Below, in pieces: positions 1 through 8,316 of a stretch of DNA of 55,645 bases; the first letter of the stretch is position 1, and every line of letters begins with the position of its first letter. This stretch comes from Bacillota bacterium. GTDB lineage: Bacteria > Bacillota > UBA4882 > UBA8346. Where the stretch lies: positions 1 to 55,645 of the forward strand of contig JAEZJQ010000012.1 of the NCBI GenBank assembly GCA_023436305.1. The letters run 5' to 3'. A model generated the notes under the pieces. The model did not search any database and had not been told where the DNA came from. It saw only the letters and a list, made by a program, of their open reading frames with translations. The position numbers and the translations under genes are program-made.

Positions 1-1
1 T

Positions 2-733
2 ATATGTTGCCTTGATGCGGATGATAAATATCACCCGCAATTTTTGGAAAAAACAATAGATATATTAGAATCTGATAATCAAAGTAAAATTGGGTTTGTA
101 ACAACTTGGCTTCAAATGTTTGAGGAAATTAATATGCTTTGGAGTCCCGATTCCTGTAATCCTTTTTTACTTGCCACTGAAAACATAGTTCATGTTGCTT
201 CTCTTTTTCGAAAAGAATGCTGGGAAAAGGTCGGTGGATATGCCACCAATCTAACGGGTTACCAGGATTGGAATTTCTGGATTTCAATTGCAGCCCGAGG
301 ATATGAATGGTTCCTAATTAAAGAACCTTTGTTTTTATATCGCGTAAGGAAAAATTCCATGGTAACCGGATCAAATCAAAAGCGATTGTTATTATATAGT
401 CAAATTATTGAAAATAATAAAGAATTCTATATAAGAAATATTAAAGATATTCTAATAGAATATCAGAAAAAAAGTACGGAATTATTGCAATCATTGGAAG
501 GCACTCAAGAAAGACTTAACAAAACCGATGAAGAATTAAATAAAACTTTACATTATATCGATCAGATTAAGAGTTCTCGTATTTATCAATTGAGCTTGAT
601 TTTAAAAAATGCAACCAAAAGTTGGAAAGGCTTTTTAGTCTTCCCATTCAAACTTGGCTGGCTTTTGTTGCCCATAAATACAAAGAAATTTGTGAAACAT
701 ATATTTAAATTCACATCTCAAAAGCGACTCTGA
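2..733 (+). CDS. Family 2 glycosyltransferase, 5'-truncated by window edge
   Basis: The reading frame is open from base 2, so the gene begins outside the window; 243 residues are visible. The first visible residues contain LDADD, the DXD-type metal and nucleotide-sugar binding motif of GT-A fold family 2 transferases. About 50 residues on comes the acceptor-side pattern GGY...YQDWNFW, typical of the second half of these domains. Residues ~140-190 are rich in Glu, Lys, Gln and Leu and look like a coiled coil. The C terminus has a hydrophobic and basic stretch (FLVFPFKLGWLLLP) that could attach to the membrane. The role is transfer of a sugar onto a surface glycan at the inner face of the membrane; donor and acceptor cannot be told. 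Composition is AT-rich, like the next three transferases and unlike the rest of the window. Confidence 0.85.
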   Translation: MCCLDADDKYHPQFLEKTIDILESDNQSKIGFVTTWLQMFEEINMLWSPDSCNPFLLATENIVHVASLFRKECWEKVGGYATNLTGYQDWNFWISIAARGYEWFLIKEPLFLYRVRKNSMVTGSNQKRLLLYSQIIENNKEFYIRNIKDILIEYQKKSTELLQSLEGTQERLNKTDEELNKTLHYIDQIKSSRIYQLSLILKNATKSWKGFLVFPFKLGWLLLPINTKKFVKHIFKFTSQKRL

Positions 734-965
734 TTCAAAGACTAGACCAAGTAATTTGGCATCTTTTAGGGGTTGAATAAGCATCAATCAAAATTTTAAT
801 TTAAAAATTTCTGGTGAATCACTGGAAAGGAACAACATTTTCATATATTATCTTTTCGGTTAAGTTGAGTTTTTGTCATAAACCCAAACTCAAATGCGAA
901 GTAAAATCTGTAATATCTCAAAAACCGTAAAACTAATTAATTATAATATTATGGAGTGTAGATTA

Positions 966-3017
966 ATGAGAAGCTATGAAATTACTGTTTTAATGCCTGT
1001 TTATAATGGTGAGAAATATCTTAAAGCTGCAATTGAAAGTATTCTTTCTCAAACATACTCAGAATTTGAATTTTTAATTATAAATGATGCTTCCACTGAT
1101 AATAGCCGAAATATAATTTTATCATATCAAGATGAACGAATTAACCTTGTCGATAATGAACAAAATTTAGGAATAACTAAGACTTTAAACCGAGGACTAC
1201 AACTAGCAAAAGGAAAATATATTGCTAGAATGGATTGTGACGATATTAGTTTACCTAATCGACTTGAAAAGCAATTAGAATATATCAAAAAAGAGAATGC
1301 CTCTTTTGTCGGTTCATACTGTAAATTATTTAGTGATACAAAAGAGCTAAAAAATATGTTAACTGCTCCGGTTTATCATAATGCTATTCTTTTTCACTTA
1401 TGTTTTAGATGTTGTTTAGTTCACTCTTCAATGCTATTTTCAAAACAGGCTGTAATAGATTTAGGGGGATACGATGAATCTAAAAAGTATGTTGAAGACT
1501 ATGATTTATGGTGCAAAGCTATTTTAAATTATAAATTTGTAGTAATCCCCAAGATTTTACATGCATATCGTGAAAACGATTCTTCAATTTCTTCAAGAAA
1601 CAAAGATATCCAACTTTATAATGCATATAATGTTACTTGTAAATTACTAACGACAATGATTTCAACTTCTGTCACAGATATTGAAGGGATGTTGGACTTA
1701 ATTTATTATGGTTCTTCATTAAATTTTACTGAGGATTTAAAAGACCGTGCAATAAGTATAATTGAACATCTAGCAATTGAATTAAATAAGAATACCTCTT
1801 TGGAAGTACAAAATGAGATCAATAGAATTCAAAAATATTTTAGTAAAATGGTACTTCACTGTGAAGAAAGCAATAAGGAAAATATATATAAGAAGATTCG
1901 TTACGAAGTTTACGATTATATACTAAAAGGTTATAAAAATCTCAACTTTGTAAAGAAGCGAAACGAACTTACCATAATAATACTTTCATTTAACAGAGTC
2001 AATATGACAGAACAATGTATTTCATCAATAATTAATAATTCGGTTATTGATTGTGAAATAATTGTATTGGATAATGCTTCTTCTAAATCAACCCAAAAAG
2101 AATTAAAAGAACTTGATAAAAAATATTCTCGACTTAAAGTAATTTTTTCCGACAAAAATTTAGGATGTGGCGGTGGCCGTACGGAAGCCTTAAAGTATGT
2201 TAAAACCAAATATGTTATGTTTTTAGATAATGATATAGAAGTTACCCCATCAAGTCTCGAAAACATGTACGATTTAATTGATGAAACACCCGATTGTGTA
2301 GCTGTTACATCCAAAATGGTTTTTCCGAATGGTTGCATCCAATTTAATGGATTGGATTATATTATTAATGATAATGTAATAAGTTATCATTTTATAGATG
2401 ATGCTAAAAAGTTCGATGCTGAAAATACAGATGGAATTAAAAAGATTAAGTGGATTAACGGTGGTTCTACTATATTTAAAGTAGATATACTCCTTAAATA
2501 TCCGTTTGATAAAAGGTTAGCCAAATACTATTATGAAGATTTCGACTGGAGTTTAAGCAATCAGAAAAATGGGTTTTCCTATTATGTTTGTTCAAATTCA
2601 ATTCTTATCCATCACCATGAAATGTTTTATAAAAAAAAGGATACCAATTATAATATTATCAAAACCGACCTGAGAAATAGAGTATATCCAATTTCTATCA
2701 TTTATGAAAAACATAAGTTAATTATGAGTGACTTATTTTGTTATTACGCAACCCTTATAGGAAAACCATTTAACGAAATTGAGGAATTCTTACTTAAAGG
2801 ATTGAAAGAGCCAAAACAGATAAGTCAATTCAAGTCGGGCGGTCCATCGATAATATTTAATTTAAAACAATTATTAAAACGCTTATCGCAAATATTAATT
2901 ACTTTTAATTTAAAAGAATCACTTAAACGCTTACCACTAATAATGAAACCTTATAGAATAATTAAATCGATCCTAAAAATAATCTCGATAAATGCAAAAA
3001 ATATTTTACGAGGATAA
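966..3017 (+). CDS. Two-domain family 2 glycosyltransferase
   Basis: A 683-residue protein with two GT-A modules in tandem. Module A (~residues 1-240) starts YEITVLMPVYNGEKYL and has the acidic motif RMDCDD. Module B (~334-600) starts LTIIILSFNRVN and has MFLDNDIEV. Two-module GT2 enzymes often add two sugars or polymerise alternating units. ATG 966 is preferred over 894 and 951 because GGAG lies 9 bases before it and the first strand of the fold begins immediately after; the extra 24 residues from 894 are not domain-like. Module B is clearly paralogous to the whole protein at 4565-5677 (shared GCGGGR/GCAGGR, FPNG.IQFNG and DND segments). The gene is followed after 7 bases by another GT2 gene, so they are probably co-transcribed. 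The DNA is about 30% G+C in lines counted by eye. Confidence 0.85.
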   Translation: MRSYEITVLMPVYNGEKYLKAAIESILSQTYSEFEFLIINDASTDNSRNIILSYQDERINLVDNEQNLGITKTLNRGLQLAKGKYIARMDCDDISLPNRLEKQLEYIKKENASFVGSYCKLFSDTKELKNMLTAPVYHNAILFHLCFRCCLVHSSMLFSKQAVIDLGGYDESKKYVEDYDLWCKAILNYKFVVIPKILHAYRENDSSISSRNKDIQLYNAYNVTCKLLTTMISTSVTDIEGMLDLIYYGSSLNFTEDLKDRAISIIEHLAIELNKNTSLEVQNEINRIQKYFSKMVLHCEESNKENIYKKIRYEVYDYILKGYKNLNFVKKRNELTIIILSFNRVNMTEQCISSIINNSVIDCEIIVLDNASSKSTQKELKELDKKYSRLKVIFSDKNLGCGGGRTEALKYVKTKYVMFLDNDIEVTPSSLENMYDLIDETPDCVAVTSKMVFPNGCIQFNGLDYIINDNVISYHFIDDAKKFDAENTDGIKKIKWINGGSTIFKVDILLKYPFDKRLAKYYYEDFDWSLSNQKNGFSYYVCSNSILIHHHEMFYKKKDTNYNIIKTDLRNRVYPISIIYEKHKLIMSDLFCYYATLIGKPFNEIEEFLLKGLKEPKQISQFKSGGPSIIFNLKQLLKRLSQILITFNLKESLKRLPLIMKPYRIIKSILKIISINAKNILRG

Positions 3018-3024
3018 TTAAATA

Positions 3025-4167
3025 ATGACACCTAAAGTAAGTGTGATTATTCCTTTATATAATCATGAAAAGTATATCAGAGAATCAGTTTGCTCAGTTT
3101 TAGATCAAACTTACTCGGATTTTGAATTAATTATAATTAATGACGGATCGAAGGACAATTCTGAAAAGGTAGTACGGAATTTATCAGACAAAAGAATCAA
3201 ATACTTTTGGCAAGATAACCAAGGTGCACATAATGCAATTAACCGGGGAATTTCTCTTGCAAAAGGCGAATTCATCTGTATTTTAAATTCTGATGATCTT
3301 TATTACAAGGAACGACTTGAAAAATGTTTAAAAGTGTTTCAAGAAGTTCCAAATATTCAAGCGGTTTTTAGCGATTTTAATATTATTAATCAAACGGGTG
3401 AATTTATTCGCACAAAAGGTGGAGCTAAAGATAACTGGCGAATCTGTAAGACAAAACCCTCATTTGAAGACGAAGACAATATTTTATTTAATCTTTTAGC
3501 AGGTAATTTTTTAGCTACCACAACAAATTTATTTTGTAGGAAGTGTGTTTTTGATACAATAGGAAATTTTGCAAATCTAAGATTTGCACATGACTACGAT
3601 TTCTTTTTGAGGTTATGTTACTCTTATCCAAATCAAGTTTATTTTATAAAAGAACCATTGTTCGAATATCGGTTTCATGAAGCAAATACCATTAATGAAT
3701 CAGTTGCTGCCGTGAATTTTGAAGTATGTCTTGTGTTATCTCGTTTCTTGCTTAATGCAGATATTGATAAATTATTTCCATTAAATTATCCCTGGTACGA
3801 ATTAATGTTAAAAATGATGAATTCCCTTAACACTCTTGATACAGATAAAATAATGCTACCTTTGCTTTTTTTCGGATTAAAGGGGAAATTTCAAAAGGAT
3901 GAGATTTTTGAAACACTAATTAATCAAACAAATAACAGTTTTCGTCATAATTCAATTGAAATAATAAACAAAGCTCTTCAGAAACATCAAAGTAAAGAAA
4001 CTTTTAAAAATTCTAAAGCTAATCGTTTAACATCATTATTTCAAGAGGCTAAAAAAGATAAAAAACAATTTCTCTTTTTACCGTTTCGTTTTATTGGGCT
4101 GTTGCTTTTTATCTTTTTTAAAAAAATAATAATAAAGCCGTTTAGAGCACAAATTAAAGAAAAGTAG
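3025..4167 (+). CDS. Family 2 glycosyltransferase
   Basis: 380 residues. The N-terminal GT-A domain starts VSVIIPLYNHEKYIRESV and continues through IINDGS to ILNSDD, where an NSDD stretch takes the place of the usual DXD motif. An acceptor-side segment around residues 180-220 (AHDYDFFLRLCY) matches the family. The C terminus is basic and strongly hydrophobic (FLFLPFRFIGLLLFIFFKKIIIK), consistent with a membrane-associated tail like that of the first gene in the window. The start has GAGG 11 bases upstream and lies 7 bases after the previous stop, implying one operon. It probably adds one sugar to the surface polysaccharide; specificity is unknown. Very AT-rich codon use suggests recent acquisition with its neighbours. 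Confidence 0.85.
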   Translation: MTPKVSVIIPLYNHEKYIRESVCSVLDQTYSDFELIIINDGSKDNSEKVVRNLSDKRIKYFWQDNQGAHNAINRGISLAKGEFICILNSDDLYYKERLEKCLKVFQEVPNIQAVFSDFNIINQTGEFIRTKGGAKDNWRICKTKPSFEDEDNILFNLLAGNFLATTTNLFCRKCVFDTIGNFANLRFAHDYDFFLRLCYSYPNQVYFIKEPLFEYRFHEANTINESVAAVNFEVCLVLSRFLLNADIDKLFPLNYPWYELMLKMMNSLNTLDTDKIMLPLLFFGLKGKFQKDEIFETLINQTNNSFRHNSIEIINKALQKHQSKETFKNSKANRLTSLFQEAKKDKKQFLFLPFRFIGLLLFIFFKKIIIKPFRAQIKEK

Positions 4168-4201
4168 GCGGGATCTAGATAAGGTTTTTAAAGCTTTAGA
4201 A

Positions 4202-4505
4202 TTATTAACTCAACTTTCCCAGTCAAAAAACATACTTTTTGTGAGTATTGCCATATTGTTCTAACCCTCATTCTTGCTTTCTCCCACCATCGGGAGAAAC
4301 GAAGGTTCTGTCAAAGAGATCAGAAAACCGAAAAATGACGTTGCTGGAAAACGGCGAAGCACCACAGCTCGTTTCTCCCTGGGGGAGAAAGATAAAATGA
4401 GGGCGGACCCAATTTTTAAGATAAAGGTCTATAAAATATTTCAGTTTCGCCTTTGTCAATCCAGTATTTATTCCTGTTTTTCAAGTGGGAAAGTTGAATT
4501 AATAA
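4202..4505. mobile_element. MITE-like element with 20-bp terminal inverted repeats
   Basis: Bases 4202-4221 and 4486-4505 are inverted copies that match at 19 of 20 positions (core AACTCAACTTTCCC against GGGAAAGTTGA.TT). They enclose about 265 bp with no convincing gene. The same terminal core bounds the larger element at 5681-6123, so the two look like related non-autonomous elements on either side of the glycosyltransferase at 4565-5677. A second inverted structure (4265-4403) lies inside. No clear target duplication was found, because the flanks are AT-rich and extend the symmetry. Confidence 0.6.
4265..4403. repeat. Nested inverted repeat with hairpin-forming ends
   Basis: The left end (4265-4300) and right end (4371-4403) are imperfect inverted copies, both containing CCCTCATT, CTTTCTCCC and GGGAGAAAC segments. 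Each end is itself a small hairpin (TTTCTCCC against GGGAGAAA, loops of a few bases). The arrangement resembles widespread REP or MITE-type intergenic repeats. Open frames crossing it on both strands appear to be accidental. Confidence 0.55.
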
Positions 4506-4564
4506 ATTTTAATTTCATTTATAGCATTATCAATAGTTAATTTCTCTCTATCATTGGAGATTAA

Positions 4565-5677
4565 ATGTTAAAAAAAAATCTAATTAACATTATATTACCA
4601 AACAATACTCTGCGAAGAAAACTCATTGGTTCTTTTATTAAAAAAGGAATCTGGTTTCTTAAGCGATTATTATGTATTAACTTTTTGGTTAATTGGCAGA
4701 TTAAAAATTACGCCCAAAATAATATAGTTAAACAAAAAATTATTCCTAAAAAAATCTCCATCATTATTTTGAGTTTCAACCGATTTAATGATACCAAAAA
4801 TGCGATTCAAAATATTTATAAATTTACCCGTGTTCCTTTTGAGTTGATTATTTTAGATAATAATTCAAATGACCGAATCCGAAAAAAATTAAAATTACTT
4901 GTAAACCAATATACGAATATCAAACTATTATTGGAAGATTGTAATTTAGGTTGTGCCGGTGGCCGTAAAAAAGCGTTGCAATATGCATCCGGGGAATATA
5001 TTCTTTTTTTTGATAATGATATTTTAGTTACTCCAAATTATCTTGAGAATTTAATAAGCCGTCTTGAAGAGGACGAAAAAAATGTGGGAACTTGCTGCAA
5101 GGTTGTTTTCCCTAATGGAAAAATCCAATTTAATGGCGGAACCATGGTAATTGATGATGGTTTTGCGATTTACGATTTGGTTGATTGGGGTTTACGATAT
5201 AATTCCCCAAATACTCTCCATCATCTTAATTGCGAATGGATACCCGGTGGTGCTACCCTTTGGAAAAGGGATTTTATATTACAGTTTTCAATTGATGAAG
5301 GCATGAAAGGATCCTTTGAAGATAATGAAGTTTGTTTACGGATCAAAAAGGCTGGTTTTAATCTGGTTAACGCACCGGATTCAATTGTAATTCATAATCA
5401 TATCTATTTTAAGAATATATTTTTTAAATATAGGGAGAAAAAATATTTCCAGGGCCGGTACAATAAAGAACGGACCAAAGATGCCTTAATCCATTTTTAC
5501 CGACAACATGGACTTATTTTTTCATTAAAATATCGAGGTAATCCATGGGAAGAATTGTTTGGAATCGCTGATAAAAAACAAATCATGGCATTTATCAATG
5601 ATAATATAAATAGCAGTAAACCGAGTGAGACCTATATAACCGGCGGTAATAACAACATCATCCAAACCGAAATTTAA
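4565..5677 (+). CDS. Family 2 glycosyltransferase (single-module paralogue of the 966-3017 C-terminal half)
   Basis: 370 residues with a basic, hydrophobic N-terminal lead of about 65 residues, then a GT2 domain starting ISIIILSFNRFND, with ILDNNSND, GCAGGRKKAL, FFDNDI (DXD-type) and FPNGKIQFNGG. A later GSFEDNEVCLRIKKAGF block is the acceptor and base region. The sequence follows module B of the 683-residue enzyme closely from end to end, suggesting duplication or domain fission. The start has GGAG 5 bases upstream. It stands alone between two inverted-repeat elements (4202-4505 and 5681-6123), an arrangement that could have mobilised it. It probably transfers one sugar onto the surface glycan; the substrate is unknown. 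Confidence 0.85.
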   Translation: MLKKNLINIILPNNTLRRKLIGSFIKKGIWFLKRLLCINFLVNWQIKNYAQNNIVKQKIIPKKISIIILSFNRFNDTKNAIQNIYKFTRVPFELIILDNNSNDRIRKKLKLLVNQYTNIKLLLEDCNLGCAGGRKKALQYASGEYILFFDNDILVTPNYLENLISRLEEDEKNVGTCCKVVFPNGKIQFNGGTMVIDDGFAIYDLVDWGLRYNSPNTLHHLNCEWIPGGATLWKRDFILQFSIDEGMKGSFEDNEVCLRIKKAGFNLVNAPDSIVIHNHIYFKNIFFKYREKKYFQGRYNKERTKDALIHFYRQHGLIFSLKYRGNPWEELFGIADKKQIMAFINDNINSSKPSETYITGGNNNIIQTEI

Positions 5678-5680
5678 TTT

Positions 5681-6123
5681 ATTAACTCAACTTTCCCAGG
5701 TTAAAAACCGGGATTGGACCTTGATAAATGAATACATTCAAGCGCTAAACTTTAAATTTTGCTTCCAAAAGCAGGTAAGGCATTAATAAGGCATCCATGA
5801 TTTGATGCGCCACTTCTTCGCTGATCACTGGGTTATCGGCCAATATTTCCCTTGAAATGTCCGTAAGAAGCATGAGCGCGGTAGAAAACTTAATGTATTG
5901 AGAAATCGCTTAAAAAAGAATCGATTTTGGAAGTGATAATATGTTCAGCGTTAGTTCTATCTGGTATAATAGTATTCATAAAAGTCCTTTTTTCCTTGGT
6001 GTTATGGGGTTGTGGTGATTCTATTATACCAGGAAATTCAGGGCTTTTATATTTTTTATTGTAGATTTGTATTCATTTATCAATGTTCAGTGCCACTTTT
6101 TTCGGCGGGAAAGTTGAGTTATT
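5681..6123. mobile_element. Degenerate IS-like element with ~56-bp interrupted terminal repeats
   Basis: The outer inverted repeats (TTAACTCAACTTTCCC-type at 5681-5697 against 6107-6123) and inner perfect 16-bp repeats (TTGATAAATGAATACA at 5721-5736, inverse at 6068-6083) are separated by exactly 23 bases on both sides. The ends therefore form one long symmetric terminus. Inside are a frameshifted reverse-strand gene (5745-5979) and another perfect 12-bp inverted repeat (5961-5972 and 6021-6032). The outer core matches the 304-bp element at 4202-4505. Together with its flanks it fills the ~570-bp gap between the glycosyltransferase and the epimerase gene. Confidence 0.6.
5745..5979 (-). pseudogene. 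Frameshifted small gene inside the inverted-repeat element
   Basis: Read on the reverse strand, an ATG at 5979-5977 with an AAGGA-type site just upstream opens MNTIIPDRTNAEHIITSKID and continues to a stop after SIH. A one-base shift restores a good frame (STALMLLTDISREILADNP, then VISEEVAHQIMDALLMPYL) ending at the stop 5747-5745. Codon patterns look protein-like in both halves, so this is probably one ~78-residue protein broken by a frameshift. I do not recognise the family; its place inside terminal repeats suggests an accessory or truncated transposition gene. Confidence 0.45.
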
Positions 6124-6249
6124 AATATAAATAACCATTCCCAGCGGGAAAATATCTAACTCGGAAATAACCAATGTATTACCAAAAAGTAACCATACTA
6201 TTCAACTATGTATAATTTGAAAATTAATGTCTACTTGAAAAGGAGAACC

Positions 6250-7173
6250 ATGTCTAATATCTTAATCACCGGTGGTGCCGGATTCATCGGTAGCCATCTG
6301 GCCGAGGAATTGGCGCGTCAGGGCAACAAAATAACAATCTATGATAACTTGCTTACAGGACGGTTGGATAACCTTTCCAAAGTCCCCCATACGTTTATTC
6401 AAGGGGACATTCGCAATTTGGAACATCTAACCGCGACTGTTCAGGATTGCGATATGGTTTTTCATCTGGCTGCATTAACCAGTGTTACCCAATCCATGGC
6501 TAATATGGATGAATATCTTGAGGTAAATCTAATAGGGACAATCAATGTGTTAAAAGCCGCCAAGGCTGGCCGGGTCAAAAAACTTATTTTGGCATCATCA
6601 GCTGCTGTTTATGGCGATTCCGATGAACTGCCGAAGGTAGAAAACATGCGACTAGCGCCAAAGTCCCCCTATGCAATCACCAAAATCGATGGTGAATATT
6701 ATTGCAGTTTATTTAACGATTTTTATGGATTACCCACGGCCTGCGCTAGATTTTTTAATGTTTTCGGAGAACGACAAGCGGAAGATTCCCCTTATTCCGC
6801 CGCTATTCCGATTTTTGTTTCTAAAGCTTTACAAAATGATGTAGTTTCTATTTATGGGGATGGGACTCAAACCCGCGACTTAGTTTATGTGAAAAATGTG
6901 GTCAAAGCATTAAGTTTATTAATGGAACAAGGAACCGGAGTATATAATATTGGAAGTGGCCGGACTATTGATATTAACAGCCTGGTAAAGAAAATATTTC
7001 AAATTTTAAATTTAAATCCGGCGGTCCGGTATATTCCAGAAAGACCTGGGGAAATAAAACATTCATATGCTTCAATTGAAAAAATAACCATGCTTGGTTT
7101 TAAATCGAATTTTTCGTTAGAAGAGGGGTTAATCCGGACGATTGACTACTTCAAAAAGAAACATAATGGATAA
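6250..7173 (+). CDS. NAD-dependent epimerase/dehydratase (GalE/UDP-hexose 4-epimerase type)
   Basis: 307 residues of the extended short-chain dehydrogenase family. ILITGGAGFIGSH is the Rossmann dinucleotide loop (GxxGxxG), SSAAVYGD supplies the catalytic Ser region, and YAITK is the YxxxK catalytic pair. The substrate-binding half has FFNVFGERQ and a GDGTQTRDLVYV block typical of UDP-sugar 4-epimerases. ATG 6250 is chosen because AGGAG lies 4 bases before it and the Rossmann strand starts at once; an in-frame ATG at 6208 has no site. The likely reaction is reversible C4 epimerisation of a UDP-hexose or UDP-N-acetylhexosamine in the cytoplasm for the surface glycan. The exact sugar cannot be fixed from sequence alone. 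Confidence 0.85.
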   Translation: MSNILITGGAGFIGSHLAEELARQGNKITIYDNLLTGRLDNLSKVPHTFIQGDIRNLEHLTATVQDCDMVFHLAALTSVTQSMANMDEYLEVNLIGTINVLKAAKAGRVKKLILASSAAVYGDSDELPKVENMRLAPKSPYAITKIDGEYYCSLFNDFYGLPTACARFFNVFGERQAEDSPYSAAIPIFVSKALQNDVVSIYGDGTQTRDLVYVKNVVKALSLLMEQGTGVYNIGSGRTIDINSLVKKIFQILNLNPAVRYIPERPGEIKHSYASIEKITMLGFKSNFSLEEGLIRTIDYFKKKHNG

Positions 7174-7224
7174 GAGTTTTGAACTATTGTTTCAATCAGG
7201 TTTTAATTAAACGGAGGTCTATCG

Positions 7225-8103
7225 ATGAAAGGTATCATCCTCGCCGGAGGTGCCGGTACCCGGCTTTACCCATTAACCATGGTCACCAGTAAACAACTCC
7301 TGCCGGTTTATGATAAACCGATGATTTACTACCCCTTATCCGTCTTGATGCTCGCAGGGATTAAGGATATTTTGATCATATCAACACCGGATGATACTCC
7401 AAACTTCGAAAAATTACTTGGAGACGGTAGTCAGTTCGGGATAGATCTTTGCTATAAGGTCCAACCCTCACCCGCCGGCCTAGCCCAGGCGTTTATTATC
7501 GGTGAAGAGTTTATCGGCTCTGACCCTTGCTCCATGATACTCGGTGATAACATCTTCTACGGTAACGGTTTGAAACAGTTACTGTCCGAAGCGGTTAATA
7601 ATCAAGGCCGGGCGACGGTCTTCGGTTACTATGTGGAAGATCCGGAACGTTTTGGCGTGGTGGAGTTTAACGAGGATGGCAAGGTTTTATCGGTTGCGGA
7701 AAAACCGAAGCAGCCGAAATCGAATTATGCCATTACCGGACTTTACTTCTACGACAACCGGGTGGTCGAATATGCCAAATCATTGAAGCCCAGCGCCCGA
7801 GGTGAATTGGAGATTACCGATCTGAACCGGATTTACCTGGAAGAAGGCAGACTCGATGTCAAACGATTGGGCCGTGGATTTGCCTGGCTGGATACCGGAA
7901 CCGTGGAAAGCTTACTGGATGCGGCTGAGTTTATTAAAACCATAGAAAAACGGCAAGGGATAAAAATCGCCGCCCTCGAGGAGATCGCTTATAGCCAGGG
8001 CTGGATTAATCTTGACCAATTGTTGGACGCGGCAACGCGTTATGGCAAATCTCCCTATGGACAGCATTTAAGACGTGTAGCCGAACATAAGATCATGTAT
8101 TAA
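7225..8103 (+). CDS. rfbA: Glucose-1-phosphate thymidylyltransferase (long form)
   Basis: 292 residues, the usual length for full RmlA/RfbA. The N terminus carries the nucleotide-binding signature LAGGAGTRLYPLT, followed by SKQLLPVYDKPMIYYPLS. LGDNIFYGNG is the metal-site region, EKPKQPKSNYAITGLYFYD the sugar site, and GRGFAWLDTGT the C-terminal motif. It couples dTTP and glucose-1-phosphate into dTDP-glucose, the entry to dTDP-rhamnose and other 6-deoxysugars. CGGAGG sits 8-10 bases before the ATG. A second, shorter paralogue lies at 9645-10397, so this copy may feed a different dTDP-sugar or act as the regulated enzyme. Two nested hairpins follow the stop. Confidence 0.92.
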   Translation: MKGIILAGGAGTRLYPLTMVTSKQLLPVYDKPMIYYPLSVLMLAGIKDILIISTPDDTPNFEKLLGDGSQFGIDLCYKVQPSPAGLAQAFIIGEEFIGSDPCSMILGDNIFYGNGLKQLLSEAVNNQGRATVFGYYVEDPERFGVVEFNEDGKVLSVAEKPKQPKSNYAITGLYFYDNRVVEYAKSLKPSARGELEITDLNRIYLEEGRLDVKRLGRGFAWLDTGTVESLLDAAEFIKTIEKRQGIKIAALEEIAYSQGWINLDQLLDAATRYGKSPYGQHLRRVAEHKIMY

Positions 8104-8104
8104 T

Positions 8105-8204
8105 AGAGTTGTGATAAACCCTATTTTAAACATAAATGTATATCACAACTCTTTGAAAAAGTGGTGTGTTCCGCTAAAAATTAGGGTTTTTCACACCGCT
8201 TTTA
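8105..8204 (+). terminator. Two tandem hairpins with complementary loops after rfbA
   Basis: Hairpin 1 has a perfect 12-bp stem (AGAGTTGTGATA at 8105-8116, inverse at 8141-8152). Hairpin 2 pairs 8156-8168 with 8192-8203 (AAGTGGTGTG against CACACCGCTT, one G-T pair) and ends in a T-run. The two loops contain AACCCTATTTT and AAAATTAGGGTT, complementary except for one bulge. The RNA could therefore form kissing loops or an alternative long-range stem that breaks both hairpins. Terminator or attenuator function before gmhA is inferred. Confidence 0.5.
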
Positions 8205-8316
8205 ATACAGCGAATATATGGGAGAATTAAAGAATGCCCCTACGTATTCAATACCCATTATTACCAAGAATGGAATCTTTGGGTGGCGAATAAATTAGCG
8301 ATGGGGTGTTCATTGA

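Noticed and set aside
4274..4540. Open frames on both strands between two glycosyltransferase genes
   Set aside because: They span the hairpin-rich inverted repeats of the 4202-4505 element and show no protein-like pattern.
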